Positions 7,602 through 18,300 of a DNA stretch of 64,000 nt are shown piece by piece; positions within the stretch are counted from its first letter, which is position 1, and each line of letters begins with the position of its first letter. The notes under the pieces were generated by a model that saw only the letters and a program-made list of their open reading frames with translations, did no database searches and was not told the DNA's origin. A program made the translations under genes and the position numbers. Where the stretch lies: NCBI RefSeq assembly GCF_018449545.1, contig NZ_JAAVUR010000004.1, positions 124,001-188,000 of the forward strand, given 5' to 3'. This DNA comes from Granulicella sp. dw_53. Its GTDB lineage: Bacteria > Acidobacteriota > Terriglobia > Terriglobales > Acidobacteriaceae.

Positions 7602-8339
7602 TTACTGTGGAGGAGCGGCGGGGGCTGCGGGAGCGGGGTTTAGCTTTTGCGCGGCGATTTGTCCGGCGGGGCCCTTGGCGTCCTTGTCCTTGAGTTGGGC
7701 GTAAATCTTTTTGGCGGCGTCGGGCTGGTTCTGGCTCTCGTAGAGCTCGGCGAGCTGGAGCTGGGCGAGGCCGGCGGGGACGGTAGTGGTGGGCTTGGCG
7801 GTGAGCTGGTTGTAGAGCTCGATGGCCTGGGGGGATCGGCCGGTCTGGCGGTAGAGTTGCGCGAGGGCGAGTTTGGCGAGGCCGGCGAGGTCCTTGTTCC
7901 AGGAATCGGCGACCTGCTTGAAGGTGGACTCGGCGGAGGCGTTCTCGCCGGCTTCCATATAGGTGAGGCCGGCGAAGTAGCGCGCGTTCTTGCCAGAGGG
8001 GGTCATACCGTACTTGTTGGCGGTTGCGAGGAAGAGGCCGTTGGCGGCCTTGGCGCGCTCGGGGATGGAGTTGAAGGTCTTCATGCCGACGGGGATGGGC
8101 TGGCCGGGCTGAGCGATGGGGGCCTGGTAGGCTGCGATCGCCTCGCCAAAGGCAACGCTGGCCTGCTGGGAGCGGTTGTTGAAGAAGACGAAGCTGCCGA
8201 CGAGGACCAGGATGACGAAGATGAGAATCACGCTGGTGGTGATGACGGAGCGGCGATTCTGAGCGGCCCACTCGAGGCCGTGGCTGGTGGTGGTGACAAA
8301 CTGGTCGTTCTTGAGGGCTACTTTAGTTTCGTGATCCAC
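7602..8339 (-). CDS. Membrane-anchored tetratricopeptide-repeat protein
   Basis: Starting at GTG 8339 the protein is 245 residues: a short cytosolic segment (VDHETKVALKNDQF), one membrane helix (VITTSVILIFVILVLVGSFVFF) and a periplasmic region of TPR-like helix pairs (LAKLALAQLYRQTGRSPQAI, LAQLQLAELYESQNQPDAA), ending in a Pro/Ala tail. This resembles YfgM/BamD-like scaffold proteins, but no specific partner is evident. GTG 8339 is preferred over TTG 8408 because AAGGA lies upstream and the longer N terminus is basic and atypical. Confidence 0.72.
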   Translation of the reverse strand: MDHETKVALKNDQFVTTTSHGLEWAAQNRRSVITTSVILIFVILVLVGSFVFFNNRSQQASVAFGEAIAAYQAPIAQPGQPIPVGMKTFNSIPERAKAANGLFLATANKYGMTPSGKNARYFAGLTYMEAGENASAESTFKQVADSWNKDLAGLAKLALAQLYRQTGRSPQAIELYNQLTAKPTTTVPAGLAQLQLAELYESQNQPDAAKKIYAQLKDKDAKGPAGQIAAQKLNPAPAAPAAPPQ

Positions 8340-8472
8340 GATGTTGATTTTCCTTTTGGCTCGCTGCGGTCGTCCGCTTCGAGAGAACTTGATAGCGCGA
8401 GTGGTCAACGCAGAACTTTAAGTCTATCAGCGGATGGGGTATCTGTCGGCCCTTCCCTGCCGGGGCGGCGGT

Positions 8473-9858
8473 TCAAGCGCTGTAGAGGTTGGTCTGGAGG
8501 AATTGGTTGCGGAACTTGCCGCTGGGATCGTATTGCTGGAGAAGGGCTTTGAAGTCGGGCAGCCTGGGGTAGAGAGACTGCAGGTGGGCGGGCGCCATGG
8601 TGAAGACTTTGGCCCAATGGGGGCGGGCGTTGAAAGGAGCCAGTTTGGCTTCGATGAGGGGCAGGACCTTCCGGACGGCTTCGAGTTCGGGCTTCCAGGT
8701 GAAGTGAATGGCCATGGAGGGGAGATGGTAACAGGGGCTCATGAAGAGGTTGTCGGCGGCGATGGTGCGGAACTCGGTGATGAAGAGGTGAGGGGTGATG
8801 TGGTCGCGGAGCTCTTCGACGGCCCGGATGGCGGCGTAGGCCTGGTTGCGAGCGACGAAGAACTCGGACTGGATTTCGGCTCCGGCGCTGGGGACGGCTC
8901 CGATTCTGAAGTGCGGCATGCGGTCGAACCAGGGGCCGGGGACGCTGAGCTGGTCGGTGCAGGAGTCGGCGGAGTGACCGGGGACGGGGTGGAGTTTTTC
9001 CTTGGCTAGGGTGGCTCCGTAGAACTGGGCGGGGATGTCGAGTTTTGCGTTGGGTTCGACGCGACGTTTGATCCAGACCTGGCCGGCACGGTTGTGCTGC
9101 CAGTCGGTGAAGAGGCTGACGCTGTAGCCGCTGGAGAAGATGGCGTCGAGGTTCTTTTCGAGCTGGGAGAAGGAGAGGTTCTCGTAGAGCGTCTGGGCCA
9201 TCTGGAAGGTGGGCTGGATGTCGAGGGTGATTTTGGTGATGACGCCTACGGCTCCCAAGGTGACGGCGGCGGTGAGGAAGCGGTCTCCGTCTTTGGCGCG
9301 GGAGAGCTGGAGGAGCTGGCCGTCGGCGGTGACGATCTCCATGGCGGAGACGGCAGTGGTGAGGTTGCCGTTGTGGATGCCGGAGCCGTGGGTGGCGGTG
9401 GCGCAGGCTCCGGCGACGGTGATGCCGGGGAGCGAGGCGAGGTTGTGGAGCGCGAAGCCCTGGGAGTGAAGGTAGGGAGGAAGGTCAGAGTAGGTGACGC
9501 CGCCTCCGACGGTGACGGTGTGGGCTTGCGCATCGACGGTCATGGTGGTGAGGTTCTTGACGGAGATCTGCTCGACGGAGCTGTCGGCGATGGTGTTGAA
9601 GGCGTGGCGGGAGCCGAGGGTCTTGAGGGAGGACGCAGATTTGACGGCCTGCTGGACCTCGGCGACGGTGCCGGGGGTGATGAGTTTGTCGGTGCTGTAG
9701 TGGAGGTTGCCGCCCCAGTTGGTGCGTACCTCTGGGGTCTTCGCGGGTGCGGTGCGAGAGGTTTGTGAATCTGCGAGGGACTCCGAGGCTGCGAAGCGGG
9801 ACAGCATGGAGCCGGTGAGAATTGCACCTGATGATTTGAGGAAGTCTCGCTTGTTCAC
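8473..9858 (-). CDS. Alditol (xylitol) oxidase-like FAD enzyme, exported
   Basis: Protein of 461 residues from GTG 9858, preceded by GGAG. The N terminus (NKRDFLKSSGAILTGSM) is a Tat-like signal. After it the sequence follows actinobacterial alditol oxidase closely: TNWGGNLHYS, LGSRHAFN with His85 as the probable covalent FAD site, SLPGITVAGACATATHGSG, SVSLFTDW, HPVPG and RPHWAKVF near the end. Such enzymes oxidise the terminal hydroxyl of polyols such as xylitol or sorbitol, making aldose and hydrogen peroxide. It is the last gene of the minus-strand carbohydrate run, 112 bp after the SGNH gene. Galactitol or another polyol from this locus is a possible substrate (inference). Confidence 0.85.
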   Translation of the reverse strand: MNKRDFLKSSGAILTGSMLSRFAASESLADSQTSRTAPAKTPEVRTNWGGNLHYSTDKLITPGTVAEVQQAVKSASSLKTLGSRHAFNTIADSSVEQISVKNLTTMTVDAQAHTVTVGGGVTYSDLPPYLHSQGFALHNLASLPGITVAGACATATHGSGIHNGNLTTAVSAMEIVTADGQLLQLSRAKDGDRFLTAAVTLGAVGVITKITLDIQPTFQMAQTLYENLSFSQLEKNLDAIFSSGYSVSLFTDWQHNRAGQVWIKRRVEPNAKLDIPAQFYGATLAKEKLHPVPGHSADSCTDQLSVPGPWFDRMPHFRIGAVPSAGAEIQSEFFVARNQAYAAIRAVEELRDHITPHLFITEFRTIAADNLFMSPCYHLPSMAIHFTWKPELEAVRKVLPLIEAKLAPFNARPHWAKVFTMAPAHLQSLYPRLPDFKALLQQYDPSGKFRNQFLQTNLYSA

Positions 9859-9970
9859 GCACGCTCTCCGAAGGAATCCATTGAATTGACAGCATCGTGC
9901 CAGATTTGCCGCGCCATAAGGTATAGAGGCTTTGGCGTATAGAAAGCAACTGGCGAGCGGCGGAGCGGCT

Positions 9971-10669
9971 TTATGGCTTTGTAAGAAGGAGGCGGATGCT
10001 TTGTGCTGCCTGCTGGCCTTGGATCGCGGCTCCGGCGATGTTGAAGTGCACTTTGTCTTCGTATTGATCGGCGTGGTGGGACATGAGCTCGTGCTGGTCG
10101 TCGATGGGGATGTTGGCGGACTTGATGAAGGAGAGGGCGATGCTGTTTCTGGCTTCGATGCGGAGGTTCGTGGGCCCGGGTGTTGCATCTTCCTTGACTG
10201 GAGTGGTGGTTGCCCATACGAACGATGCAGCCGAGGCGATGCTGTGCAGAGCGGCTAGAAGTGACGGAAATGCGGCACGGTATTCGGGCTCGGAGTAGGT
10301 CCAGCCGTGCATGCCGTTATTGAAGTGCACTACTTTGAAAGGAACGGATTCCATCCGTGCGAACTCTGCGATTTGCAAGGGGAGACGTGGGTCGCCGATG
10401 GAGGTCGATGTGGCCATGAGGTAGACGTTCGCGACTTTGTCCAGTTGGCGTTGTACTTCCGGGTAGTAGTTTCTGGAGATGGAATCGCCTACGAGCAGGA
10501 CGTTGGGGAGCTTTGTATCGACGTGGGAAGGTCTTACCTCCCAGGTCCACTCGATCTCTTCTGGCCGGGAAGATGGATTCTGGGCGTAGGTATGGATTGG
10601 GCTAAGTAGTATCGACAGACTGAAGACCAGGGTTGTAAGTGCGGTGACCTTCTGTAAGTGGGATCTCAT
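9971..10669 (-). CDS. Secreted SGNH/GDSL-type hydrolase
   Basis: A 232-residue protein with a Sec signal peptide (hydrophobic run LTTLVFSLSILLSP, cut near TYAQ). SGNH blocks are visible: LLVGDSISR (Ser63), the Gly block around TSIGDP, HFNNGMHGW with Asn, and DKVHFN near the C terminus supplying Asp and His. Such enzymes remove acetyl or other acyl groups from sugars. It is 24 bp downstream of the GH95 gene and so is probably co-transcribed, which fits deacetylation of a plant glycan. The substrate is not shown by the sequence. Confidence 0.8.
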   Translation of the reverse strand: MRSHLQKVTALTTLVFSLSILLSPIHTYAQNPSSRPEEIEWTWEVRPSHVDTKLPNVLLVGDSISRNYYPEVQRQLDKVANVYLMATSTSIGDPRLPLQIAEFARMESVPFKVVHFNNGMHGWTYSEPEYRAAFPSLLAALHSIASAASFVWATTTPVKEDATPGPTNLRIEARNSIALSFIKSANIPIDDQHELMSHHADQYEDKVHFNIAGAAIQGQQAAQSIRLLLTKP

Positions 10670-10693
10670 CGTTTCCTTCCGGCTTCAACCGAT

Positions 10694-13087
10694 TCAACCG
10701 TGGTTGAAGCTTCTTGCGCGGACTGTGACCTCACGGTCTTTTATGAGAGAGACCTGCGTGGTGCCTGTACCGTAACGCACCTTATGCGTTCCTCCTAATT
10801 TACTTTTGAAGGAGGCGTAGATCAGTTTTCCTGCAACCCAGGAGAGCGAGACCTGTACGCCGCCACGAGCGCACAGACCATGGATGCTTCCCTGGGGCCA
10901 GGCGGAGGGGAGAGCGGGTAAGAGGTGGATCTCTTCCTCGTGGGATTGAAGCAGCATTTCTGCGATGCCGGCGGCTCCTGCGCAGTTTCCGTCGAGGGAG
11001 AAGATGTTGCTCTCGGCGCCGGCGACGCCACCGCGAGAATAAGTCAGGAGCGAGTCCTCTGCGGCTTTTGAAAGCAAACCGATGAGATGCTTGTGGGCTG
11101 CTTCTCCGTCGAGAAGCCGGGCGTAGTAGTTGACGAGATTTGCCCGACCCCACTCGGAGTCTTCCCAGTTGGGCTGGCTGATGCGCCGCTCGATGGTGAT
11201 CCGAGCGGCCTGGGCGAGGGCGGGAGTCTTAGCTGGTGAGATCTGGTGCTCAGGGTAGAGCGCGATGAGATGCGTCGTGCTGCGATGATTGGGCTCCGCT
11301 TCGTCAAAGTCTTCCAGCCACTCCTGAAGCTGGCCGTGCTTTCCTATTTGGAGGGGAGGCAGGCGGTCCAGCGCGTCTTTTGCCTTTGCGCGGAAGTCCT
11401 CGTCGATGCCGAGGGTCGTTGAGGCTTCGATACAAGCGTTCAACAAGGAGTGGACGAGAACCCGGTCGGCTGTGGGTCCCATCGATTCGCTGCATTTCTT
11501 TCCGTCGGGGGTGAGAAACCAGTTTTCGGGTGAGACGGCGGGGCCCGTCACCAACCAGCCATGTTGGGGGTGTTGGACCATGTAGGCAAGGAAAAACTCG
11601 GCGGCCTCTTTGAAGACGGGGTATAGGCGCTGCTTCATGAATTGCTTATCCGCGGTGAAACGATAGTGCTCCAATAGCTGCAAGGAGAGCCATACGCCGC
11701 CGGTTGGAAAGATTCCCCAACCCAGGCCCCATCCAGCGGCGGTGAATCCCCATGGGTTGGTGACGACGTGGCTGACCCAGCCGGGTGCGCCATACATCTT
11801 GCGGGCGGTAATTCGTCCTGCTACGCGCATTGCGTCGATGAAATCGAAGAGTGGAGATTGGCACTCGGAGAGGTTGCCGACCTCGGCCACCCAGTAGTTT
11901 TGCTCTGTATTGATGTCGAGGTGGAAGTCGTCCGTCCAACCCATGCTGGATGCGAGCCCGTCGTTCCAGATGCCCTGCAGTGCAAGGGGTAATGGGGAGT
12001 TTGGGCGTGAGCCTGCAATCGTAAGATATCTACCGTATTGGAAGAAGAGTGCCGACAGGCCAGGATCCGCTCCTCCGGATTGAACGGCTTTGCGTCTCTC
12101 GTCGGTGGGTCGCTGTTCGGCGGCGGGATTTGTCCCCAGGTCGATCGCCACGCGACGATAGAGTGCACGGTGGTCTTCAAGATGTGCAGAGCGAAGTTGG
12201 GTGACGGTCTTATGCCGTAACGCTTGCAGCGTTTGGGTGCAGCGTTTTGACGGATCTGCTCCGCCGTAATTTGTCGATATCACGACTAATATCGTGAGAG
12301 CATCGGCGTTCTTTACGGTGATACTTTCTTCGCGACTGGTAACTACGCCTCCTTCCGCACGCAGACGAATGTGAGCTTCAAATTCGACGCCCTGTTTGCC
12401 GTTACTGTGCAGGTGCTCAAAGGCCTGGCCGCGGAGGATAAGCGTGTCGTCTCCTTCTGTTGTCACCTTGCCGGGGAGGGTCAGCTTCGCGAAGGAGATG
12501 GTGCAGGAGATCGATTTTGCCTTGCTGCATGTTAGACGGGCTATGAGGGCGTCGTCAGTGTTGGATGAGAATATCTCACGATGAAAGCTGAGGCCGCCCT
12601 GAGTGTAGTCGACGTGTGCGATCGCCTCGTCCAGATTGAGGGAGCGCCGGTAATTTTGTACGGGTGCGATATCGTCGAATGCAATCTGCAATGTGGCCAT
12701 GGGAAGATTGGTTCCGAATGAGTCGGGATGGCCTAGCAGATGCTCTTTGCATAGGTCGCCGCCTTCAGCATATTTTCCAGCAAACATCAGTTCGCGGATG
12801 CGGCCGAGGTTTTCAAACGCAGTTGGATTTATATTTCTGTCGCTCGGGGCTCCTGACCAGACGGTGGATTCTGTAAGAGCGATGCTCTCCATGGATACGC
12901 CGCCAAAGATCATGCCTCCGATGCGACCGTTCCCGATTGGCAAGGCCTCCATCCAGCGGCTGGCGGGCTTCGAGAACCATAGCTCGGTCTTGCGGGTGGG
13001 AAGGCTCGTCATTGCAGGGAGCAGTCGAGGAGGATATACCGCGAGGGCAGCGGATCCGCGCACAAAGTCTCGTCTTGTAGTCGTCAC
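10694..13087 (-). CDS. Glycoside hydrolase family 95 (alpha-L-fucosidase/galactosidase type)
   Basis: The 797-residue protein has a twin-arginine signal (TTRRDFVRGSAAL) and the GH95 N-terminal signature LWFSKPASRWMEALPIGNGRIGGMIFGG, with TESTVWSGAP shortly after. The (alpha/alpha)6 barrel follows, with LQGIWNDGL, DFHLDINTEQNYW (DINTEQNYW is the family hallmark) and GAAGIAEMLLQSH near the end. GH95 enzymes release alpha-1,2-linked L-fucose or L-galactose with inversion. It lies 60 bp downstream of an alpha-galactosidase and upstream of an SGNH hydrolase, consistent with debranching of xyloglucan- or arabinogalactan-like side chains. Confidence 0.92.
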   Translation of the reverse strand: MTTTRRDFVRGSAALAVYPPRLLPAMTSLPTRKTELWFSKPASRWMEALPIGNGRIGGMIFGGVSMESIALTESTVWSGAPSDRNINPTAFENLGRIRELMFAGKYAEGGDLCKEHLLGHPDSFGTNLPMATLQIAFDDIAPVQNYRRSLNLDEAIAHVDYTQGGLSFHREIFSSNTDDALIARLTCSKAKSISCTISFAKLTLPGKVTTEGDDTLILRGQAFEHLHSNGKQGVEFEAHIRLRAEGGVVTSREESITVKNADALTILVVISTNYGGADPSKRCTQTLQALRHKTVTQLRSAHLEDHRALYRRVAIDLGTNPAAEQRPTDERRKAVQSGGADPGLSALFFQYGRYLTIAGSRPNSPLPLALQGIWNDGLASSMGWTDDFHLDINTEQNYWVAEVGNLSECQSPLFDFIDAMRVAGRITARKMYGAPGWVSHVVTNPWGFTAAGWGLGWGIFPTGGVWLSLQLLEHYRFTADKQFMKQRLYPVFKEAAEFFLAYMVQHPQHGWLVTGPAVSPENWFLTPDGKKCSESMGPTADRVLVHSLLNACIEASTTLGIDEDFRAKAKDALDRLPPLQIGKHGQLQEWLEDFDEAEPNHRSTTHLIALYPEHQISPAKTPALAQAARITIERRISQPNWEDSEWGRANLVNYYARLLDGEAAHKHLIGLLSKAAEDSLLTYSRGGVAGAESNIFSLDGNCAGAAGIAEMLLQSHEEEIHLLPALPSAWPQGSIHGLCARGGVQVSLSWVAGKLIYASFKSKLGGTHKVRYGTGTTQVSLIKDREVTVRARSFNHG

Positions 13088-13147
13088 GTAAATCCTTTCG
13101 CAAACTTTTCAGGCGAGGCACAGAGGTTCTTAGGGACAGAGATTGAA

Positions 13148-15304
13148 CTACTTCTTCCAATGTAGCTCGATCAACTTCGACTCTGATGGCGCTAACTCGA
13201 TGCTGACAGTCCCGCGAGCAGACTGAAGCGTCTTGCCGGACGAGACGTCCGTGATGGAGACAGAGGAGGCAGCGCGATCGATGCGCTTCAAAGGAAGCGT
13301 GATCGTTTGAGGGAGCTTCTCGTCGTAGTTGAAGAGTGCAACGTATTCGCCGTGCGGCGAAGGACGAACGAAGACGGCTGCCGCCTTATCCCCTGTATCC
13401 CCTTCGATGGGGCGAAATGTTTTCCCTTCGTCAGCTATCGCAAACCATTCGCGGTCGTTGTAGACCGCCTGGGCGAGTTCGCGGCCCTGGGGATCATCGG
13501 CAAGTCGGCTGCTGTCGAGGATCATTCCGCCGCTGATGATTGCCGAGAGGAGGCGGCTCTTCCCTTCGATCACGGTTCGCGCGCCCTGGTCGGCTTTTGT
13601 ACCTAAGACAACGTGATCGGGATCGGTGATGTAGAGATTTTTATCGGTCCACCAACCGTAGGTCAATGAATTGAGCATGTATTCGGTGGTCTGATCGCCG
13701 CCGCTGATGTGGCCTTTAGTGTCGCAGGAGAGGCGCCGTGCGTGTCCATATCCTGCGGGAAAGAGCGGAGCGATGGAGAGACTAAGGAACATGCGATTGC
13801 CTGTCTCGTCGACGATCTGCTTCATGCCGGCGTTGTAGGCTTCAATTCCTGTTTGAATTTTGGGATCGAAGTGGACTCCTTCGAGAGCGCCGTGGGAGAG
13901 AAAATCCAGCTTCAGGTATTTAAATCCAAGCTGCTGGAACTGCTGCAGGAAATAGGTGGCGCGAGCCTTCGCTCCAGGATGCGAGGGGTCAATTGGCAGA
14001 CCACCATCTACCTTGGGGAGCGGTGACCCGTCGGACGTCTTCAACAAGATATCGCGGTACCGGTACTTCATTCCGGTGCCTTCGACGTAGGCATCCAGAT
14101 CGTCAGACCAGTAGGCAAAGGGTGTCCAATAGATGCCGGGCTCAAAGTGGGTGCCGTCTGCCCCATGCATGGCCTTGATGTTGGCAACCGCATCGGCAAG
14201 CTGCACGCCGTCGAGGTTCGACCAGAAAGCATCGAGATTAATGTAGACCACCTTATTTCGTCCGAAGCCTTGAGGAACTAGTGTGTCCCTAACGAATGTG
14301 GCGGACTCTAAATAACGATGGTCGTTGATCTTTTCTGCGTAAGCCGCCCAGCTATTCCATCCCATGGGAGTTCCGGCAGGCCATTTTAGAGGAGGATGTA
14401 TAGCCGCGTTGACCGCACCATAGGCCTCGAGCCCATCTCTCCAATCGGAGAAGGAACCAATAAAGATCCGAGGCGAGACTACATGCGGGCCGTGAACGAG
14501 GCCGTGCTCTGTCGTGTCGTGCGTGTCGGTTCTTACTCCGGTTGGTGAAGAGATGCCGCCGTAGATGTCCAGGTCGGTCAGATGGCCATCCGTAGCATGG
14601 GTTTCGATGGCCGTCTTCCAGGTATCGTGATTGATGGAACCTAGGATAAGAGCCTGGCGGGTGGCGTTGTCGTAGATGGCTGTAACTTCATTACTCGTAT
14701 AGGTCTGACCAGCCTTCATGGCTGCAACGCCAAAGCTGTTGTAGCGAAACCACATGTCGTTGTCGAAGGGTACGTGCAGAAGCCGCAAGGATTGGATCTT
14801 TCCGAGTTGCACTGCGGCTGGGCCTTTGACTACCACGGTATCGAAGTGCCGGGTACCAATCGCACCTGCTTCCGGAGCTAACTCTGATTCAACTGAGATC
14901 CAGGGTTTTCCGTCATAGAGCCGGATGTGTTGAAGAAACGAGGGCAGGCCGGGGGCCGTGCTTCGGATGGTGTATTCATGCTCCGAGGCTGCATCTGCGG
15001 TGTTGCTTGACCGGTCTAGTTCGTGCAACGTGTAAGCGGCAGTTGAGAGCGAACGCCCGTCTTCCAAGCGAGCGCTGCTGGTGATGCCAAGAAGCTTGTG
15101 GCCGTCTTTCCAAGAGATGTCCATCGTGCCAGATTGGATGTGATAACGAACGGTTACCAGTTGGCTTTGCAAGGTAACTTCGTAGTCTGGTGCGGCAGAT
15201 TTAGCGAATGCAGATGCCTGCAAAGAAGTTAACCAGACGAACCAGGCGAAGACAATTATTTCAATTCGTGCAGATATCCGGGGCCAACGAATGGAACATC
15301 TCAT
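13148..15304 (-). CDS. Clan GH-D alpha-galactosidase-like glycoside hydrolase, secreted
   Basis: 718 residues with a signal peptide (hydrophobic run IIVFAWFVWLTSL, cut near SAFA). An N-terminal beta-sandwich of about 300 residues precedes a TIM barrel opening with PMGWNSWAAY. KYLKLDFLSH supplies the probable nucleophile (Asp467), RLSCDTKGH the probable acid/base Asp, and a C-terminal beta domain follows. This matches the GH27/GH36/GH31-related melibiase superfamily. The exact family is unclear because the N-terminal domain is longer than in classical GH27. It sits 79 bp behind the TonB receptor gene with a strong hairpin between them. Beta-L-arabinopyranosidase activity is an alternative. Confidence 0.82.
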   Translation of the reverse strand: MRCSIRWPRISARIEIIVFAWFVWLTSLQASAFAKSAAPDYEVTLQSQLVTVRYHIQSGTMDISWKDGHKLLGITSSARLEDGRSLSTAAYTLHELDRSSNTADAASEHEYTIRSTAPGLPSFLQHIRLYDGKPWISVESELAPEAGAIGTRHFDTVVVKGPAAVQLGKIQSLRLLHVPFDNDMWFRYNSFGVAAMKAGQTYTSNEVTAIYDNATRQALILGSINHDTWKTAIETHATDGHLTDLDIYGGISSPTGVRTDTHDTTEHGLVHGPHVVSPRIFIGSFSDWRDGLEAYGAVNAAIHPPLKWPAGTPMGWNSWAAYAEKINDHRYLESATFVRDTLVPQGFGRNKVVYINLDAFWSNLDGVQLADAVANIKAMHGADGTHFEPGIYWTPFAYWSDDLDAYVEGTGMKYRYRDILLKTSDGSPLPKVDGGLPIDPSHPGAKARATYFLQQFQQLGFKYLKLDFLSHGALEGVHFDPKIQTGIEAYNAGMKQIVDETGNRMFLSLSIAPLFPAGYGHARRLSCDTKGHISGGDQTTEYMLNSLTYGWWTDKNLYITDPDHVVLGTKADQGARTVIEGKSRLLSAIISGGMILDSSRLADDPQGRELAQAVYNDREWFAIADEGKTFRPIEGDTGDKAAAVFVRPSPHGEYVALFNYDEKLPQTITLPLKRIDRAASSVSITDVSSGKTLQSARGTVSIELAPSESKLIELHWKK

Positions 15305-15337
15305 GACAGATCCCTATGGCAGAATGTTACAAATTTC

Positions 15338-15372
15338 CAGGATGGAATGAGTTATATACCCATTCCATCCTG
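15338..15372 (-). terminator. Hairpin between TonB-receptor and hydrolase genes
   Basis: CAGGATGGAATG (15338-15349) and CATTCCATCCTG (15361-15372) form a perfect 12-bp stem with an 11-nt loop. It lies in the 79-bp gap after the receptor stop. On the minus strand only GAAATTTG follows, so it is a weak terminator or an mRNA-stabilising hairpin that would let the receptor be made in excess over the downstream enzymes. Confidence 0.6.
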
Positions 15373-15383
15373 ATTGTTATTTC

Positions 15384-18300
15384 TTAGAAGGCATATTTCA
15401 AAGAGACCTGTAAGAAGCGGGCATCGGGAGTGTTGTTCTGGAAGGTCTTTGGAGCTGTAATTTGACCGCCATTCGAGTTGTTATTCGTGGTCGACGGATT
15501 GGCTAGGGTGGGATGGTTCAGAAGATTGAAGGTATCCACACGAAACTGTAGATACTGCTCCCGGAAGGTGGTGAAGTTTTTGAACAGCGACATATTGATG
15601 CTGTAATAACCAGGTCCGTAGATGGTATTTGACCTGCCACCAAGGAGTGCAATCGCAGTTTGCTCGTCTGTTACCGGTGATTGGAACCTAGTTCCGATGG
15701 TGCTGCCATCCAGCGGATTTGCAAAGGCACAGGGGTTATACCAGTTATCGCGTGTCTTGGTCCGGGTTGGGCAATTGGGACCTCCGCCGGGGGCGAATGG
15801 ATCGCCTATCTGAATTGCTCGCGCACTCCCTCCCGCGGCGGTGCTGTTGTTGGGAGTGACGGTGAACGGCGTGCCAGTCTGGGCGGCGAACGTAAGGCTC
15901 GAAGACCAGTTGCCGATTACTTCATCTTCCCAACGTGATTTATTTAGAAACGTTCTGCCTTTGCCGAAGGGAAGCTGGTAGTTACCATTAAGTGTGACGC
16001 GGTGTCTGATGTCGTAGGGCGAGTTGGTGTACTCGTCGGTGTAGGGGATGATTGCCATGTTACGGTCGCCGACCGCTGTGGATAGACCTCCCGCATCGCT
16101 GCTGTCGTCGAGCGCGTGCGACCATGTATAGGTTGCGAGGAAGGTGAGACCGTGGGACAGTCGTTTCTCTAATTTGGCTTGAAGTGAGTTGTAATCGCTG
16201 ACACCTCCGAAGTGGATGGTCCCGATGCTGCCCAGGTTAGGAAATGGTAGTTTGTCCTGGGTGCTGGTGCCCGGCGCGAAGAGTCCTCGAATCGTATTGG
16301 GATCGTAGAACAGCGAAAGATGACGCGAGACGTTGCCAACGTAGCTAAGCGTCGCGACTACGTTGTTCGATATCGATCGCTGGACGGACAGGTTGTAGTT
16401 CATGGTATACGGCGTCTTGATCTTAGAATCGATGGCGTGAAGGGTAGGGTTCGATACGAAGTTTTGCAAACCGCCGGCAGTCTGCGATATAAGGCCCGTC
16501 TCCAAACTAACGCCCTGACTTGCCAGGGATGGGCAGTTGCCTTGTACGCAATTTGGAGCTGTCATATTTGCGGTGTTTGAAAAGGGGAAGTTCGTTCCCA
16601 GGTTCGTATTTCCCTGGCTTTGCAGACCGCCGTAGAAGAGACCGAAGCCGCCGCGAACGACAGTATTTTGACCAGGTTGATATGCAAATCCGATGCGCGG
16701 AGCGAAGTTCAACTTTTGCGAGGTGGCCAGCCGCTCGTTGTCTACATACTGCAAAGCGACGTGGTCTTGCGCGAGCGCGGCCAGGAAGGGTGCGCCTAGA
16801 TCTACGTTTCGCGAACGGCTCGGAAGCTGATAGATGCCTGTTCCGGTGCCGATACCGAGCCCTCCTGTTTGTATGAAGTTCGCCTGAGCTCCGCTGTTTT
16901 CTTTATAGGGCTGATAGTAGTCGTATCTAAGGCCTAGATTGAGGGTGAGGTTATGCGTGATCTTCCAGTCATCTTGTGCGTAGACGGAGTCGTACCACTG
17001 AGCATCATTGATGTTGGGGGCGTTCGCGATGCTTGCCGTATTCATCTGGTCGGCGAGAAAATCCGCCACGCCATAGCCGGTGAAGTTTACGCCTGGAGCT
17101 CCTGTGTATACAGCGTTGTAGAAATATTGACCTAGGGGAGCGGGTGCGTACCGGTCGAAGACGCGGATCGCCTGGAAGGATACGCCGACCTTCAGCGAGT
17201 GATTGCCGAGGGTTTTGCTGACGTTATCCAGTATCTGATATACGTTTTGAGCTTCGTTTTGAGTGCCGACAGAACCCCACTGCTGCAGCGTGGAGGTGTT
17301 GTTGTTGAAGTATCCCAGTGGCAGGCCTCCGAGTCCTGGACCTAGATTGGGAACGCCACCTAGTCCGAGTGTCGCTGCTAACGTCGTGTTATTTGCATTT
17401 GGCTGCTGGAACTTGAAGACACCCCAGTTATAGCCGAATCGAAATTCGTTGGTGAGACTGGGAGTAAAGACGTGCGTCTCGCTGAGCATGAAGTTCTCGG
17501 CCAGGTTCGTATCGCTTTCCCCACCGAATCCGCTTCCATCGAGGATTGGACCAAGGGGAAGACCGTTCGAGATGATCTGATGCATATAGCTGTAACGTGC
17601 GTATGCCTGATCTTTGGAGGTTGGATTCCAGTCCAGCCGCTGATCCCACTGAAAGGTATTGTCGTGGCGCGCAATGTTCTCATCAAGATTGTTGAAGGTT
17701 TTCCCGCCATTTGTGTTCGGAGCTGGATACATCTTGAGAATATTTTGCGCGACCGGACTGATCTGATTTGGGCAAAAGACGTTGTTTCTCCCGCCGCAAG
17801 ATAGCGTTTGCGCGCCGCCGGAGTTTGGTTGATATAACTGGATCGGATTGGACCCGGTCAAGGAGGGGTTTAGTAACTCCGAGAAATCGCCTTGTCTCAT
17901 CAGTGGGGTGGGCACCGTATAGATGTTTGGCTGGCCAATCGCGATTCGATTTACTTCCAGGTCGCCAAAGTAGAAGAGCTTGTCTTTCAAGACGGGGAAC
18001 CCGAGCGTGGCTCCGAATTGATTCTGATGGTAAGGAGGGACGGGCGCTCCTGCCAAGGTATTCCAATTCCGTGCGTCGAGACTGGTGTTGCGAAGATACT
18101 CCCACACACTGCCGTGGATCTGGTTGGTGCCGGATTTGATACTGGCATTCATAACGGCGCCGGCTGAGTGCCCAAACTCCGCGCTGTAGTTGCTGGTCTG
18201 GAGATTGAACTCGGCCAAGGCATCCGGGGGAGGACGCATCACAAAGCTTGAACCGTTGAGGAAGTCGACTAGGTTGGTGTTATTGTCCACTCCATCCAGG

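Noticed and set aside
17101-17112. GTGTATAC resembling a half operator inside the TonB-receptor gene
   Set aside because: Only one half is present and the symmetry of the two intergenic operators is missing.
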